A program made the position numbers and the translations under genes. 64,000 nucleotides of DNA from CAIYZT01 sp947461435 (GTDB lineage Bacteria; Pseudomonadota; Alphaproteobacteria; Rhodobacterales; Rhodobacteraceae), in assembly GCA_965284435.1 (NCBI GenBank), contig OZ260083.1, forward strand, positions 1,860,001-1,924,000, in the 5' to 3' direction. Under the pieces are notes generated by a model. The model ran no database searches. It was not told where the DNA came from and saw only the letters and a list, made by a program, of their open reading frames with translations. Below are positions 1-7,806 of this stretch, piece by piece. Within the stretch, counting starts at the first letter, position 1, and each line of letters starts with the position of its first letter.

Positions 1-1
1 C

Positions 2-250
2 GCGAAAAGATTCGCCGCCCGCTGCGGCACACGCGTGCCCGCCAAGCTGGACGAAGCCTTTGCAACCGCCACCCGCGACGGGCGGCAGGATCTTTTGGCG
101 CTGGCTCACTGCACGGCGCTGTGTGACCGGCTGATCCAAGGCGGAGTTTCGGATCTGCATTTTTATACGCTGAACCGCCCCGGCCTGACCCGCGAGGTGG
201 TGCATGCCTTGGGATTGGCCCCCGAGGTTCAGCTTGAAAAGGTCGCGTGA
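2..250 (+). CDS. metF: Methylenetetrahydrofolate reductase, C-terminal end (partial)
   Basis: Only the last 82 codons are present; the 5' end lies before the window. The segment CDRLIQGGVSDLHFYTLNRP followed by a short LTREVVHALGL helix is the typical C-terminus of the FAD-dependent 5,10-methylenetetrahydrofolate reductase TIM barrel, which supplies 5-methyl-THF for methionine synthesis. The frame is open from base 2 and ends at TGA. A strong hairpin terminator follows about 50 bases downstream, so metF is probably the last gene of its transcript. The family call is secure, but nothing can be said about the start or the FAD-binding half. Confidence 0.9.
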   Translation, partial: AKRFAARCGTRVPAKLDEAFATATRDGRQDLLALAHCTALCDRLIQGGVSDLHFYTLNRPGLTREVVHALGLAPEVQLEKVA

Positions 251-300
251 CAGCGCCGCTCCCTGGTGCGTTTGTTGTCCCCAAGTTGCGTGACCTGATG

Positions 301-335
301 GACGCGCCTTCGCCATGCGAGGGCGCGTCTTTCCT
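301..335 (+). terminator. Rho-independent terminator after metF
   Basis: GACGCGCC (301-308) pairs perfectly with GGCGCGTC (322-329) around a 13-base loop and is followed by TTTCCTTTTCC. It lies between the metF stop and aroQ, which therefore probably has its own promoter or relies on read-through. Confidence 0.75.
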
Positions 336-393
336 TTTCCTTTGGTCCCATTGCGGTTAAGCTTTGGAAAAAGTCGCAAGGAAAGCCCAAGCC

Positions 394-834
394 GTGACCC
401 CACATGTCATCCTGTTGAATGGCCCGAACCTGAACCTTCTGGGCCTGCGGCAGCCAGAGATTTATGGTGCCGAAACCTTGGCTGATGTTCTGGCGCGCTG
501 CACCGCGCTGGCCGCCGATCTGGGCCTGTCCCTGACGGCCCATCAGTCCAATCACGAAGGCGCCCTGGTAGAGATGATCCACGCCGCACGCGGCACCTCA
601 GCGGCGATCGTGATCAATCCGGGGGCGTATTCGCACACTTCCGTCGCCATTTTGGATGCCCTCAACACCTATGATGGCCTGGTGATGGAAGTGCACATCT
701 CGAACATACACAAACGCGAGGCGTTTCGGCATCATTCCTATGTCAGCGCGCGCGCCGATGGGGTGATTGTCGGCTGCGGTACGGAAGGCTATCTTCTGGC
801 GCTGCGCCGTCTGGCCAGCCTTCTGGTCTCCTAA
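394..834 (+). CDS. aroQ: Type II 3-dehydroquinate dehydratase
   Basis: Catalyses dehydration of 3-dehydroquinate to 3-dehydroshikimate in the shikimate pathway (type II, dodecameric, cytosolic). The 146-residue product has the family length and motifs: NGPNLNLLG at 9-17, the catalytic Tyr24 in EIYG, QSNHEG near 50-55, NPGAYSHTS near 74-82, and the catalytic His100 in EVHISN. I chose the GTG at 394 because AGGAAAG sits 8-15 bases upstream and the family begins just before the NGPNLN strand. An upstream in-frame TTG at 364 would add ten residues with no homologous counterpart. The next gene starts 37 bases after the stop and may be co-transcribed. Confidence 0.93.
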   Translation: MTPHVILLNGPNLNLLGLRQPEIYGAETLADVLARCTALAADLGLSLTAHQSNHEGALVEMIHAARGTSAAIVINPGAYSHTSVAILDALNTYDGLVMEVHISNIHKREAFRHHSYVSARADGVIVGCGTEGYLLALRRLASLLVS

Positions 835-871
835 GAGCACCCGGTCCGGGCACCGCAGATGGGGGCAGGCG

Positions 872-1978
872 ATGAATGTGTTTCAGATCGCGCCAACGGG
901 CCGGATCGTGCTGGGCCGCGCACTGCCACTTTTGCAGGCGCTTGCCACGCCCGGCCAACCGTTTCGCATCGGCGGCGCAGGCCCGATCCTTGCGGGATTT
1001 GCCGAGTTTGAAACCCTGACCTCCGGCTCATCCGGCAAGCCGCGCCACATCCGGCGCACCATGCAATCGTGGATACACAGCTTTGCGGTGAACGCAGCGC
1101 TTTTCGGCATTGGGCCGGGCACCCGCGTGGCCGTCCTGGGCGCGATGGAGCAGTCGTTGTCGCTTTATGGCGCGGTTGAGGCCTTGCATCTGGGGGCCGA
1201 TCTTTATAGCCTTTGTTCACTGCGGCCGGATCGGCAGTGGCGGGCTTTGTCGGACGGAAACATAGAGGTGCTCTATGCAACGCCCGCGCAGTTGCGCCTG
1301 ATTGTGGAGGCTGGCAGGGGTGGCTTGCCTGCGTTGCGGGTCATCGTGGTTGGTGGGTCCAAGGTGGACGCAGCACTGCGTGCAGGCCTTTTGGCCATGG
1401 CCCCCGAGGCCGATCTGCGCGAATTTTACGGCACCGCTGAATCAAGTTTCATTTCACTTGCGTGTTCGGAGGATCCCCCCGGTTCTGTCGGTCGGGCTTA
1501 TCCGGGGGTTGAAATAAGGCTCAAGGGTCCCTTGGGCGAGGTTTGGGTGCGATCGCCCTATCTGTTTCTGGCCTATGCCGGGGACGATCCGGGCAGCGCA
1601 CGCTGGGAAGATGGGTGGCTTTCGGTGGGCGAAATGGGGCGGATGGACACGGGGCTTTTATTTCTGTCGGGACGGGCGGGCCGAATGGTCACCGTTGCCG
1701 ACCAGAATGTTTTTCCCGAAGAGATCGAAGATTTCCTGATGGGCCTGCCGGGCGTTCGCCGCTGTGCGGTTTTGCCAAGACCAGATCCCCTGCGCGGGGT
1801 GCATCTGGTGGCCGTTGTGCAAGGTCAGCGCGCGGCGCAAGACGGCCTGCAGGCCGCCCTTCGTGCCCATCTTGGCCCTTTGAAATGTCCCAAGTCCTTC
1901 CTCTGGCTTGAGGAATGGCCAATTCTTGCCTCGGGCAAGACCGATCTCGTGGCTTTGGCGGATGTGGTGCGGCAATGA
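872..1978 (+). CDS. AMP-dependent acyl-CoA ligase, short form (YhfT-like)
   Basis: A 368-residue member of the acyl-adenylate-forming (ANL) superfamily, which activates a carboxylic acid with ATP and transfers it to CoA. Motifs in order are the P-loop-like LTSGSSGKPR near residues 50-60, YGTAES (A5), VGEMGRMD (A7), SGRAGRMV (A8) and ILASGKTDL with the C-terminal catalytic lysine (A10). It is much shorter than the usual 500 or more residues because the N-terminal subdomain is reduced. It overlaps the following thiolase gene by ATGA, so the two are translationally coupled. The ligase-thiolase-bioY neighbourhood resembles the Bacillus yhfU-yhfT-yhfS locus, where a role in biotin precursor or acyl-group metabolism has been proposed. 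The true substrate is unknown. The ATG at 872 was preferred over in-frame starts inside aroQ. Confidence 0.8.
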   Translation: MNVFQIAPTGRIVLGRALPLLQALATPGQPFRIGGAGPILAGFAEFETLTSGSSGKPRHIRRTMQSWIHSFAVNAALFGIGPGTRVAVLGAMEQSLSLYGAVEALHLGADLYSLCSLRPDRQWRALSDGNIEVLYATPAQLRLIVEAGRGGLPALRVIVVGGSKVDAALRAGLLAMAPEADLREFYGTAESSFISLACSEDPPGSVGRAYPGVEIRLKGPLGEVWVRSPYLFLAYAGDDPGSARWEDGWLSVGEMGRMDTGLLFLSGRAGRMVTVADQNVFPEEIEDFLMGLPGVRRCAVLPRPDPLRGVHLVAVVQGQRAAQDGLQAALRAHLGPLKCPKSFLWLEEWPILASGKTDLVALADVVRQ

Positions 1979-3066
1979 CCGCCTATGTGATTGCCGCGCG
2001 CCGAACAGCAGTGATCCCCCGCGGCGGCGCCTTTGCAAAATTGTCGATCGAGGATCTGGCTTCGCCGGTCATCGCCGCCCTTCTGGACGATGCGGGCCTG
2101 TCCCCGCAGGATGTGGACGAGGTGATCTGCTCCAACGCGTTGGGCCTCGGCGGCAACCCGGCGCGCCGTGTGGCGCTGGCCGCGCGGCTGCCCCAGCGCG
2201 TCGCGGGCTTGTCGATTGACCGCCAATGTGTGGGCGGGCTGGATGCCATTTTGATCGCCCGCGCCCTTGTGGACAGCGGGGCCGCCAAAGTGGTGATTGC
2301 CGGCGGCGTTGAAAGCTATTCTCGCAGGCCGATCCGGTTGATGACAGATCCCAAGGGCGGGCCGTCAAAACCCTATGATCAGCCGCCCTTTACCCCTTGG
2401 CCCGACCGCGACCCGAATGTGACCGAGGCGGCGGCCGCGCTGGCGGCGCGTTTGGGCATCTCGCGCGCGGATCAGGACAATTGGTCGGTCCACAGCCACG
2501 CCAAGGCGGTCGCCGCGCAAAAGTGGCTTGAAGTGGAACTTGTGCCGGTCTTGGGGCAGATGCGCGATGCGTTCACGCGCCCGCTGAACCCCGCGCTGGC
2601 GCAAAGGGCGGGCGTGCTCTCTGGTTCCATCACGGCCGCCAACACCGCCGTTGCCGCCGATGCCGCGGCCTTTGTGATCGTCAGCTCTCAAGGGTTGGCG
2701 CAGGGCAGGGGGATGCGCATCGTATCCGGCGTCACCTTGGGCTCCAATCCACAAGAGCCGGCCTTGGGGGCGGTCGCGGCCATGTACCGGGCGCTGGAGA
2801 TGGCCCAATCGGGCCCCAACAACCTGACCATAGTCGAGTTGATGGAAGCTTATGCGGTTCAGGCCATCGCCTGCGCCGAGGCGCTGGGCCTTGACCTTGG
2901 CTTGGTCAATCCCGGCGGCGGCGCAGTCGCACGCGGCCATCCGATCGGGGCCTCGGGCGCGATTCTGGCCGTCCGCCTGTTTCACGAATTGCAGGCAGGG
3001 CGCGGCCTTGCGGCGATATCCGCCGCCGGGGGCCTGGGCACCGCTGTCGTGTTCGAAAAAGCCTAG
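1975..3066 (+). CDS. Thiolase-family protein lacking the C-terminal catalytic cysteine (YhfS-like)
   Basis: A 363-residue thiolase-fold protein. The nucleophilic cysteine is present (Cys85 in DRQCVGG), as is the GHPIGASG motif with His322. In the last conserved block, where thiolases carry a second catalytic cysteine (CIGGGxG), this protein reads ISAAGGLG, placing Ser349 at the cysteine position. A normal Claisen condensation or thiolysis is therefore doubtful; acyl transfer or a divergent reaction is possible. The start ATG overlaps the ligase stop (ATGA). The TAG stop overlaps the convergent bioY stop in the palindrome CTAG. Family assignment is secure; the activity is inferred to be atypical. 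Confidence 0.85.
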   Translation: MTAYVIAARRTAVIPRGGAFAKLSIEDLASPVIAALLDDAGLSPQDVDEVICSNALGLGGNPARRVALAARLPQRVAGLSIDRQCVGGLDAILIARALVDSGAAKVVIAGGVESYSRRPIRLMTDPKGGPSKPYDQPPFTPWPDRDPNVTEAAAALAARLGISRADQDNWSVHSHAKAVAAQKWLEVELVPVLGQMRDAFTRPLNPALAQRAGVLSGSITAANTAVAADAAAFVIVSSQGLAQGRGMRIVSGVTLGSNPQEPALGAVAAMYRALEMAQSGPNNLTIVELMEAYAVQAIACAEALGLDLGLVNPGGGAVARGHPIGASGAILAVRLFHELQAGRGLAAISAAGGLGTAVVFEKA

Positions 3067-3605
3067 GCGCGCGACAGCAGCGCTTCGGGCCGCGCGCGGG
3101 CAATGGCCGCGGTGACGGCGCCGGCGATCAGGGATTTGATCGTATCGCCCAAGGCAAAGGGCGCGGCCAAAAGCGCGGCTTCGGGCAAGGTCTTGCCCAG
3201 CATAACGGACAGGCCGATCACCCCCAAAATGTTCAGCAGAACAAACCCGCCCACAAAGGCCGCAAGGGTCGCCGAAACGGCAACAGTCGCCCGCCAGCGT
3301 TCCACGATCCAGCCCGTCACAAAGGCCGCAATCGGAAAGCCGATGATGTAGCCAACTGACGGTCCGGCCAACACCGCGAACCCGCCCCGCCCGCCCGACA
3401 ACAGCGGCAAGCCTGCGATGGTGACAAACAAAAACAACAGCACCGCCAAGGCCCCGTTGCGCGCCCCCAAAACCGTGCCGCACAACATGATCCCCAGACT
3501 TTGGGCCGTGATCGGCACGCCTGCCGCAAGGTCGATCTTGGGCACAAGTCCCAGCACGGCGATCAGGGCCGCAAACAGGGCGATCTGGGTCAGGTTCTTT
3601 TCCAA
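3063..3605 (-). CDS. bioY: Biotin ECF transporter substrate-binding protein BioY
   Basis: Integral-membrane S-component that binds biotin and works with BioM (ATPase) and BioN (T-component). The 180-residue product has about six hydrophobic segments and the family's conserved stretches VPITAQSLGIML, LLFLFVTIAGLPLLSGGRGG and GPSVGYIIGFP. The start is a TTG at 3605: AAGGAG (complement of 3612-3617) lies six bases upstream, and the product then begins MEKNLTQIALFAAL, as in other BioY proteins. The upstream TTG at 3620 would lie on the wrong side of that ribosome-binding site. It is the last gene of bioM-bioN-bioY and shares its stop-codon bases with the convergent thiolase gene. Confidence 0.95.
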   Translation of the reverse strand: MEKNLTQIALFAALIAVLGLVPKIDLAAGVPITAQSLGIMLCGTVLGARNGALAVLLFLFVTIAGLPLLSGGRGGFAVLAGPSVGYIIGFPIAAFVTGWIVERWRATVAVSATLAAFVGGFVLLNILGVIGLSVMLGKTLPEAALLAAPFALGDTIKSLIAGAVTAAIARARPEALLSRA

Positions 3606-3632
3606 GGGTCTCTCCTTCAACGTTGCGTGTGC

Positions 3633-4232
3633 TTACTCTGCCCCGCCCCGGGCGCGCAAGGCCTCCGCAACATGGGCAGCGTCATCAAGGGCGGCCAAGG
3701 CCGCGGGCATCAAGACCTGCCACCCCATCCGGCGCGCGGCCCGGGCCCGCCAGGCAAAGGCCAATTGGTCAAACCGGGCCAACATCACCGGGATGAACCG
3801 GATCATCAGCGCCAAGGCGATGGAAAATGCCTTTGGCTTCAGCCCAAGGCGCGCCAGAGGCGCCGTCAGCCGCTGAAAAAGGGCCAACATCGCGAATAGG
3901 GGAGTCGTCATCGTGACAAAACTGGCGGCCGCCAGCGCGGCGATCATCCGCAGGGCGATCACCAAACCGGCCGGCAGATCGAACGTCCACAGATGCCACA
4001 GCGCCAAAACCACCAAAAACGGCCACACCGGGCGCAGGGCGCGGATCAAGGCCGCGGCAAACTGCCCCCCGCAGGCCAGCGCAAGCGCGGCCACCGCGCC
4101 CAGCATCATCGCCAATGGCAGGGGCGAGGTGATTCGGAACAGCACCAGCGTGAAGACACACAGCGCCGCAACCTTGGCCCCCGCCGGCCAGTCATGCGCA
4201 AAGGTTCTATGGGGCGAGGTCAGTGTCAGCAT
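3633..4232 (-). CDS. bioN: Biotin ECF transporter transmembrane component BioN
   Basis: The T-component of the tripartite biotin transporter, coupling ATP hydrolysis by BioM to BioY. It has 199 residues, with hydrophobic helices in the first half and the CbiQ-type coupling region near the C-terminus (FDQLAFAWRARAARRMGW contains the A-R-A/G signature). The ATG at 4232 was chosen because GGAGGGG precedes it by five bases. It overlaps the end of bioM by 26 bases and bioY follows 27 bases after its stop, so the three genes form one operon. Confidence 0.92.
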   Translation of the reverse strand: MLTLTSPHRTFAHDWPAGAKVAALCVFTLVLFRITSPLPLAMMLGAVAALALACGGQFAAALIRALRPVWPFLVVLALWHLWTFDLPAGLVIALRMIAALAAASFVTMTTPLFAMLALFQRLTAPLARLGLKPKAFSIALALMIRFIPVMLARFDQLAFAWRARAARRMGWQVLMPAALAALDDAAHVAEALRARGGAE

Positions 4233-4950
4233 CGGCCCCTCCAAGGCGCGCCATCTCGGTCTGAAAGGCGTCCAGAACCGCCTCCGCCGCCCCGTCTTGG
4301 CGCACCGCGCCGCCCTCCAGCCAGATCACCCTGCTGCAGGCCTTCATGGCCGCCGGGTCATGGCTGATGGTGATCAGACGTTGGGGCAGGGTGGCAAATC
4401 TGCGGTTCAGCCGCGTCTGTGTTGGCAGGTCCAGTCCCGCCAGCGGCTCATCCAGCAAGATCGTCTGCGGCTGCATCAACAAGACGGCCATCAGACACAG
4501 GTATTGCCGCTGCCCTTGGCTTAGGTGGTGGCAGGGCACATCGCGCCACGCCGCGCGGCCCTCTGCCGTCAACTGGGCCATGGCCCGCGCATCGGCCTGC
4601 GCGGCGGTAAGGCCTTGTTGGGTCAACCCAAAGGTCAATTCTTCGATCACCGTTGGAAACAGGATCTGGTGATCGGGATTTTGAAACAAGATCCCCACCT
4701 GTGCCAACATCCCCTTGCGGTCTTTGGCAGGGTTCAGCGCACCCACCCGCAACTGGCCGGCGCTCGGCGCCACCAAACCCGCGATCAGTCGCAGCAAGGT
4801 GGTTTTGCCAGACCCATTGCGTCCGATGATCCCGATGCGCGGCTCGGTCAGGGCCAAGGTGATGTCGCGCAAGATCGTCCGGCCCTGCACACTCACGCAG
4901 GCGCCGGTCAGCACAATGGCGGGGGATTGAAAGTCAGGCTGGTCGCTCAT
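4207..4950 (-). CDS. bioM: Biotin ECF transporter ATP-binding protein BioM
   Basis: ABC ATPase of the biotin uptake system. It has 247 residues, with Walker A GRNGSGKTT (43-51), Q-loop near LFQNPDHQILFP (the N-P-D-x-Q pattern typical of ECF ATPases), signature LSQGQRQYL, Walker B TILLDEPLAGLD and the H-switch in TISHDP. I prefer the ATG at 4950 over the in-frame GTG/TTG-type start at 4986 because homologues begin close to this point; no clear ribosome-binding site precedes either. It is first in the operon bioM-bioN-bioY. I found no TTATAGATAA-like BioR box in the short region between it and gabT. Confidence 0.93.
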   Translation of the reverse strand: MSDQPDFQSPAIVLTGACVSVQGRTILRDITLALTEPRIGIIGRNGSGKTTLLRLIAGLVAPSAGQLRVGALNPAKDRKGMLAQVGILFQNPDHQILFPTVIEELTFGLTQQGLTAAQADARAMAQLTAEGRAAWRDVPCHHLSQGQRQYLCLMAVLLMQPQTILLDEPLAGLDLPTQTRLNRRFATLPQRLITISHDPAAMKACSRVIWLEGGAVRQDGAAEAVLDAFQTEMARLGGADADTDLAP

Positions 4951-4991
4951 GGTTTGGCTGATACCGCGACGCCCGGCTTTTGCCAACCGCT

Positions 4992-5015
4992 CCGCGCCCC
5001 AAAGCCGGGGCGCGG
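4992..5015 (-). terminator. Strong hairpin between gabT and bioM
   Basis: CCGCGCCCC (4992-5000) and GGGGCGCGG (5007-5015) form a perfect 9-bp stem with a six-base loop, starting 13 bases after the gabT stop. The T-run (5020-5024) lies on the plus-strand side, so on the transcribed minus strand there is no good U-tract. It may act as a weak terminator or a 3'-end stabiliser for gabT mRNA. Confidence 0.45.
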
Positions 5016-5028
5016 GCCGTTTTTGCCT

Positions 5029-6306
5029 TTAGTGGGCGCGCGCCGCAGCGATCGATGCCTCAAGAATTTCCATCGCTTCGGCGAAAATCGCATCCGGAAT
5101 GGTGATTGGCGCCAAGAATCGGATGACATTGCCATACACGCCGCAGGTCAACAGGATCAGGCCGCGCTTTTGCGCCTCCAGCCGGATCCGGGTGGTCAGG
5201 CCCGCGTCCGGCTCGTGATTGCCCGGATTGGCCAGTTCAATCGCCACCATGAACCCCGGTCCCCGAATATCAGAGATTTCCGGGGTCACAGACCGGATCG
5301 CCTCCAGACGCTGTTTCAGACGGCCGCCCAACTCGTTCGCACGCGCGCACAGGTCTTCTTCCTCGATCACGTCCAAAACGGCATTGGCCGCCGCAATCCC
5401 GATCGGGTTTCCGCCATAGGTGCCGCCCAGACCGCCCGGATGGGCCGCGTCCATCAAGCTGGCCTTGCCGGTCAGCGCCGCCAAAGGCAAGCCGCCCGCC
5501 AAACCCTTGGCCATCGTGGTGATATCGGCGGCCACGCCATATTGTTCCATGCAGAACATTGTGCCGGTGCGCGCAAAGCCTGTCTGCACCTCGTCTGCGA
5601 TCATGACGATGCCATGCTCATCACAGATCTTGCGGATGGCCCGAACCAATTCCTTGGGCGCCGGGTAAAAGCCGCCTTCGCCCTGAACCGGTTCAAAGAT
5701 GATCGCGGCGACACGGCCCGGATCCAGATCGGCCTTGAACAATTTGGTCAGACCGGCCAGCGCATCCTCGGTTGTCACGTTATGCACATCTTGCGGGAAG
5801 GGCACGTGATAGACATCCGGCATCATCGCGCCAAAGCCCTTCTTGTAGGGGTCAACCTTGCCCGTCAACGACATGCCCAGAAACGTCCGGCCGTGGAAGG
5901 CCCCGCCAAAGGCGATGATCGCCGAACGCTGCGTGGCAATCCGTGCCACTTTGACGGCGTTTTCAACGGCTTCTGCGCCTGTGGTCACAAACACGGTTTT
6001 CTTTGGCCAGTTGCCGGGAACCACGGCGTTCAGGCGTTCGGCCAAACGGATATAGTGTTCATAGGGCAGAACCTGATGGCAGGTATGGGTGAATTTCGTC
6101 AGCTGCTTCGATACGGCATCCATCACCTTGGGGTGGCAATGGCCGGTATTGACCACGGCAATCCCCGCCGCGAAATCGATATAGCGATTGCCTTCGATGT
6201 CCCAGACTTCCGAGTTTAGCGCCCGGTCGACATAGATCTGGGTCTGCATGCCCACACCGCGCGAAATCGCTTCATCCCGGCGCAAGGCCACGTCTGCATT
6301 CTTCAT
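5029..6306 (-). CDS. gabT: 4-Aminobutyrate--2-oxoglutarate transaminase
   Basis: PLP-dependent class III aminotransferase converting GABA and 2-oxoglutarate to succinate semialdehyde and glutamate. The 425-residue length matches GabT. Visible motifs are TTGAEAVENAVK (phosphate-binding loop), GAFHGRT, the class III region IVMIADEVQTGF with its conserved Asp, and the Schiff-base lysine in ITTMAKGLAGG. The ATG at 6306 follows GGAGG; an earlier ATG at 6318 places the Shine-Dalgarno inside the gene. It is transcribed divergently from dprA. No succinate-semialdehyde dehydrogenase gene is in the window. A related omega-amino acid specificity cannot be excluded from sequence alone. Confidence 0.9.
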   Translation of the reverse strand: MKNADVALRRDEAISRGVGMQTQIYVDRALNSEVWDIEGNRYIDFAAGIAVVNTGHCHPKVMDAVSKQLTKFTHTCHQVLPYEHYIRLAERLNAVVPGNWPKKTVFVTTGAEAVENAVKVARIATQRSAIIAFGGAFHGRTFLGMSLTGKVDPYKKGFGAMMPDVYHVPFPQDVHNVTTEDALAGLTKLFKADLDPGRVAAIIFEPVQGEGGFYPAPKELVRAIRKICDEHGIVMIADEVQTGFARTGTMFCMEQYGVAADITTMAKGLAGGLPLAALTGKASLMDAAHPGGLGGTYGGNPIGIAAANAVLDVIEEEDLCARANELGGRLKQRLEAIRSVTPEISDIRGPGFMVAIELANPGNHEPDAGLTTRIRLEAQKRGLILLTCGVYGNVIRFLAPITIPDAIFAEAMEILEASIAAARAH

Positions 6307-6400
6307 TCCAACCTCCATGGGTCCGGCGAGGGGATGCGGGACCTTCGTTGCATGCAATTGATCAAATTCCAGCGCAAGTTTCAACGTCTCAGTCTGCAGA

Positions 6401-6435
6401 TTCGATAAGTCCAGTTCGCCCTTCGTAAGTCCAGT
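6401..6435. repeat. Direct repeat in the gabT-dprA intergenic region
   Basis: TAAGTCCAGT occurs at 6406-6415 and again at 6426-6435, each preceded by TTCG, giving a 20-bp period (two helical turns). It lies about 100-130 bases upstream of gabT and 80-115 bases upstream of dprA. Direct repeats of this type are used by GabR/MocR-type regulators, but no such gene is in the window, so function is unproven. Confidence 0.4.
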
Positions 6436-6516
6436 CGGCAGGATTTGGCCGGATTTACCTTTCGTTAACCTTCCTTGCGCAAGCTTTGAGGGTCTGCCGA
6501 CATAAGGAATCGCCCT

Positions 6517-7677
6517 TTGGGTCTTGCCGCACGCGCAACTCAACCGTTTGACCGGCCCCCGGGCCGCGACGAAGACCCTGTTCTTTGGCTGCAACTCTTG
6601 CGCTCGCGGCGGGTGGGGCCGGTCACGTTTCACCGCCTCTTGGCCGAACATGGCGGGGTTGAGGCGGCGTTGAAAGCCTTGCCGCAGATTGCCCGAACGG
6701 CGGGGGTGGAAGACTATCAGATTTGCCCCCTGCCGGTGGTGCGCGCCGAACTGACGGCGGGCCGCGCGGCGCGGGCCCGCCTGCTGCTGCACGCGCGCCC
6801 CGAATATCCCGCGGCCCTGATGGATTTGCCCGATGCCCCCCCGATCTTGTGGGCGCGCGGCAATGAAGGCCTGCTGGGCCGCGGCATGGTGGCCTTGGTT
6901 GGCGCACGCAATGCCTCCTCCTTGGGGCTGCGAATGGCCAAACGGCTATCCGACGGGATCAGCGGCGCCGGCCTTGTCGTCGTCTCGGGTCTGGCGCGCG
7001 GCATTGATGCCGAGGCGCACAAGGCCGCATTGTCTGGCGGGACCGTGGCCGTCATGGCGGGCGGGGTCGACGTGATCTATCCCGAAGAAAACAGCGGCCT
7101 TGCGGCCCAAATCGCCGAAGACGGCTGTTTGGTGTCCGAACAACCCATGGGATTGCCGCCGCAAACCCGCCATTTCCCGCTGCGCAACCGCATTATCTCG
7201 GGTCTGTCGCGGGCCGTTGTGGTGGTCGAAGCGGCCAGTCGGTCCGGCTCTTTGATCACAGCGCGCGATGCGCTGGATCAGGGGCGTGACGTGATGGCGG
7301 TGCCGGGCCATCCTTTTGATGCGCGCGCGGCGGGATGCAATCAATTGATCCGTGACGGCGCTGTCTTGGTGCGCGGACCGGCAGATGTGCTGGATGTTTT
7401 GGGGATGCCCTCGGCGCCCGCGCCCGACCTGCCTCAGGCGGTGCTGCCGGTCCTGCCGCCCCCGCACGACCGCGCGCCGCAAACCCGTCCCTTGCCCGAA
7501 ACCGCGGCCTTGCACAGTTTGATCTTGGCCCGCCTTGGCCCCAGCCCCACCGCCGAAGATCAACTTATCCGCGATCTGTCCCTGCCGCCCGCCACAATGG
7601 CACAGGCCCTGATCACCTTGGAACTGGACGGCCGCATTTTGCGCCAATCCGGCGGGCTTTTGTCCCGGCTGGACTGA
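6517..7677 (+). CDS. dprA: DNA-processing protein DprA
   Basis: Loads RecA on incoming single-stranded DNA and protects it during natural transformation. The 386-residue product contains an N-terminal helical region, the central Rossmann-like DprA fold (VGARNASSLGLRMA near 128-141, SGLARGIDAEAH, FPLRNRIISGLS, SGSLITARDALDQGR) and a C-terminal winged-helix domain (ETAALHSLILARLG to the end), the architecture of long DprA proteins. The TTG at 6517 is the likely start, with AAGGA eight bases upstream. It is divergent from gabT and followed by topA; dprA-topA adjacency is common in this lineage. Confidence 0.92.
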   Translation: MGLAARATQPFDRPPGRDEDPVLWLQLLRSRRVGPVTFHRLLAEHGGVEAALKALPQIARTAGVEDYQICPLPVVRAELTAGRAARARLLLHARPEYPAALMDLPDAPPILWARGNEGLLGRGMVALVGARNASSLGLRMAKRLSDGISGAGLVVVSGLARGIDAEAHKAALSGGTVAVMAGGVDVIYPEENSGLAAQIAEDGCLVSEQPMGLPPQTRHFPLRNRIISGLSRAVVVVEAASRSGSLITARDALDQGRDVMAVPGHPFDARAAGCNQLIRDGAVLVRGPADVLDVLGMPSAPAPDLPQAVLPVLPPPHDRAPQTRPLPETAALHSLILARLGPSPTAEDQLIRDLSLPPATMAQALITLELDGRILRQSGGLLSRLD

Positions 7678-7806
7678 CCGCACGGGCCCTGCGACACCCC
7701 ATGCGCAGGCGGGCGGTTGACAAGCCCTTGCTTGGCTCCCATGTTGCCCCCCCGTTCGGGGCGTGCAGCCGCCATGCCCTTTTGCCGCGCAGGGAAGAGA
7801 TTATTC

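Noticed and set aside
4951..5028. BioR operator in front of bioM
   Set aside because: No sequence resembling TTATAGATAA was found; only a GC hairpin is there.
4525..6219. 564-codon frame antisense to gabT
   Set aside because: GC-rich alphaproteobacterial genes commonly leave the antisense strand open; the product is rich in His, Arg and Gln with no domain.
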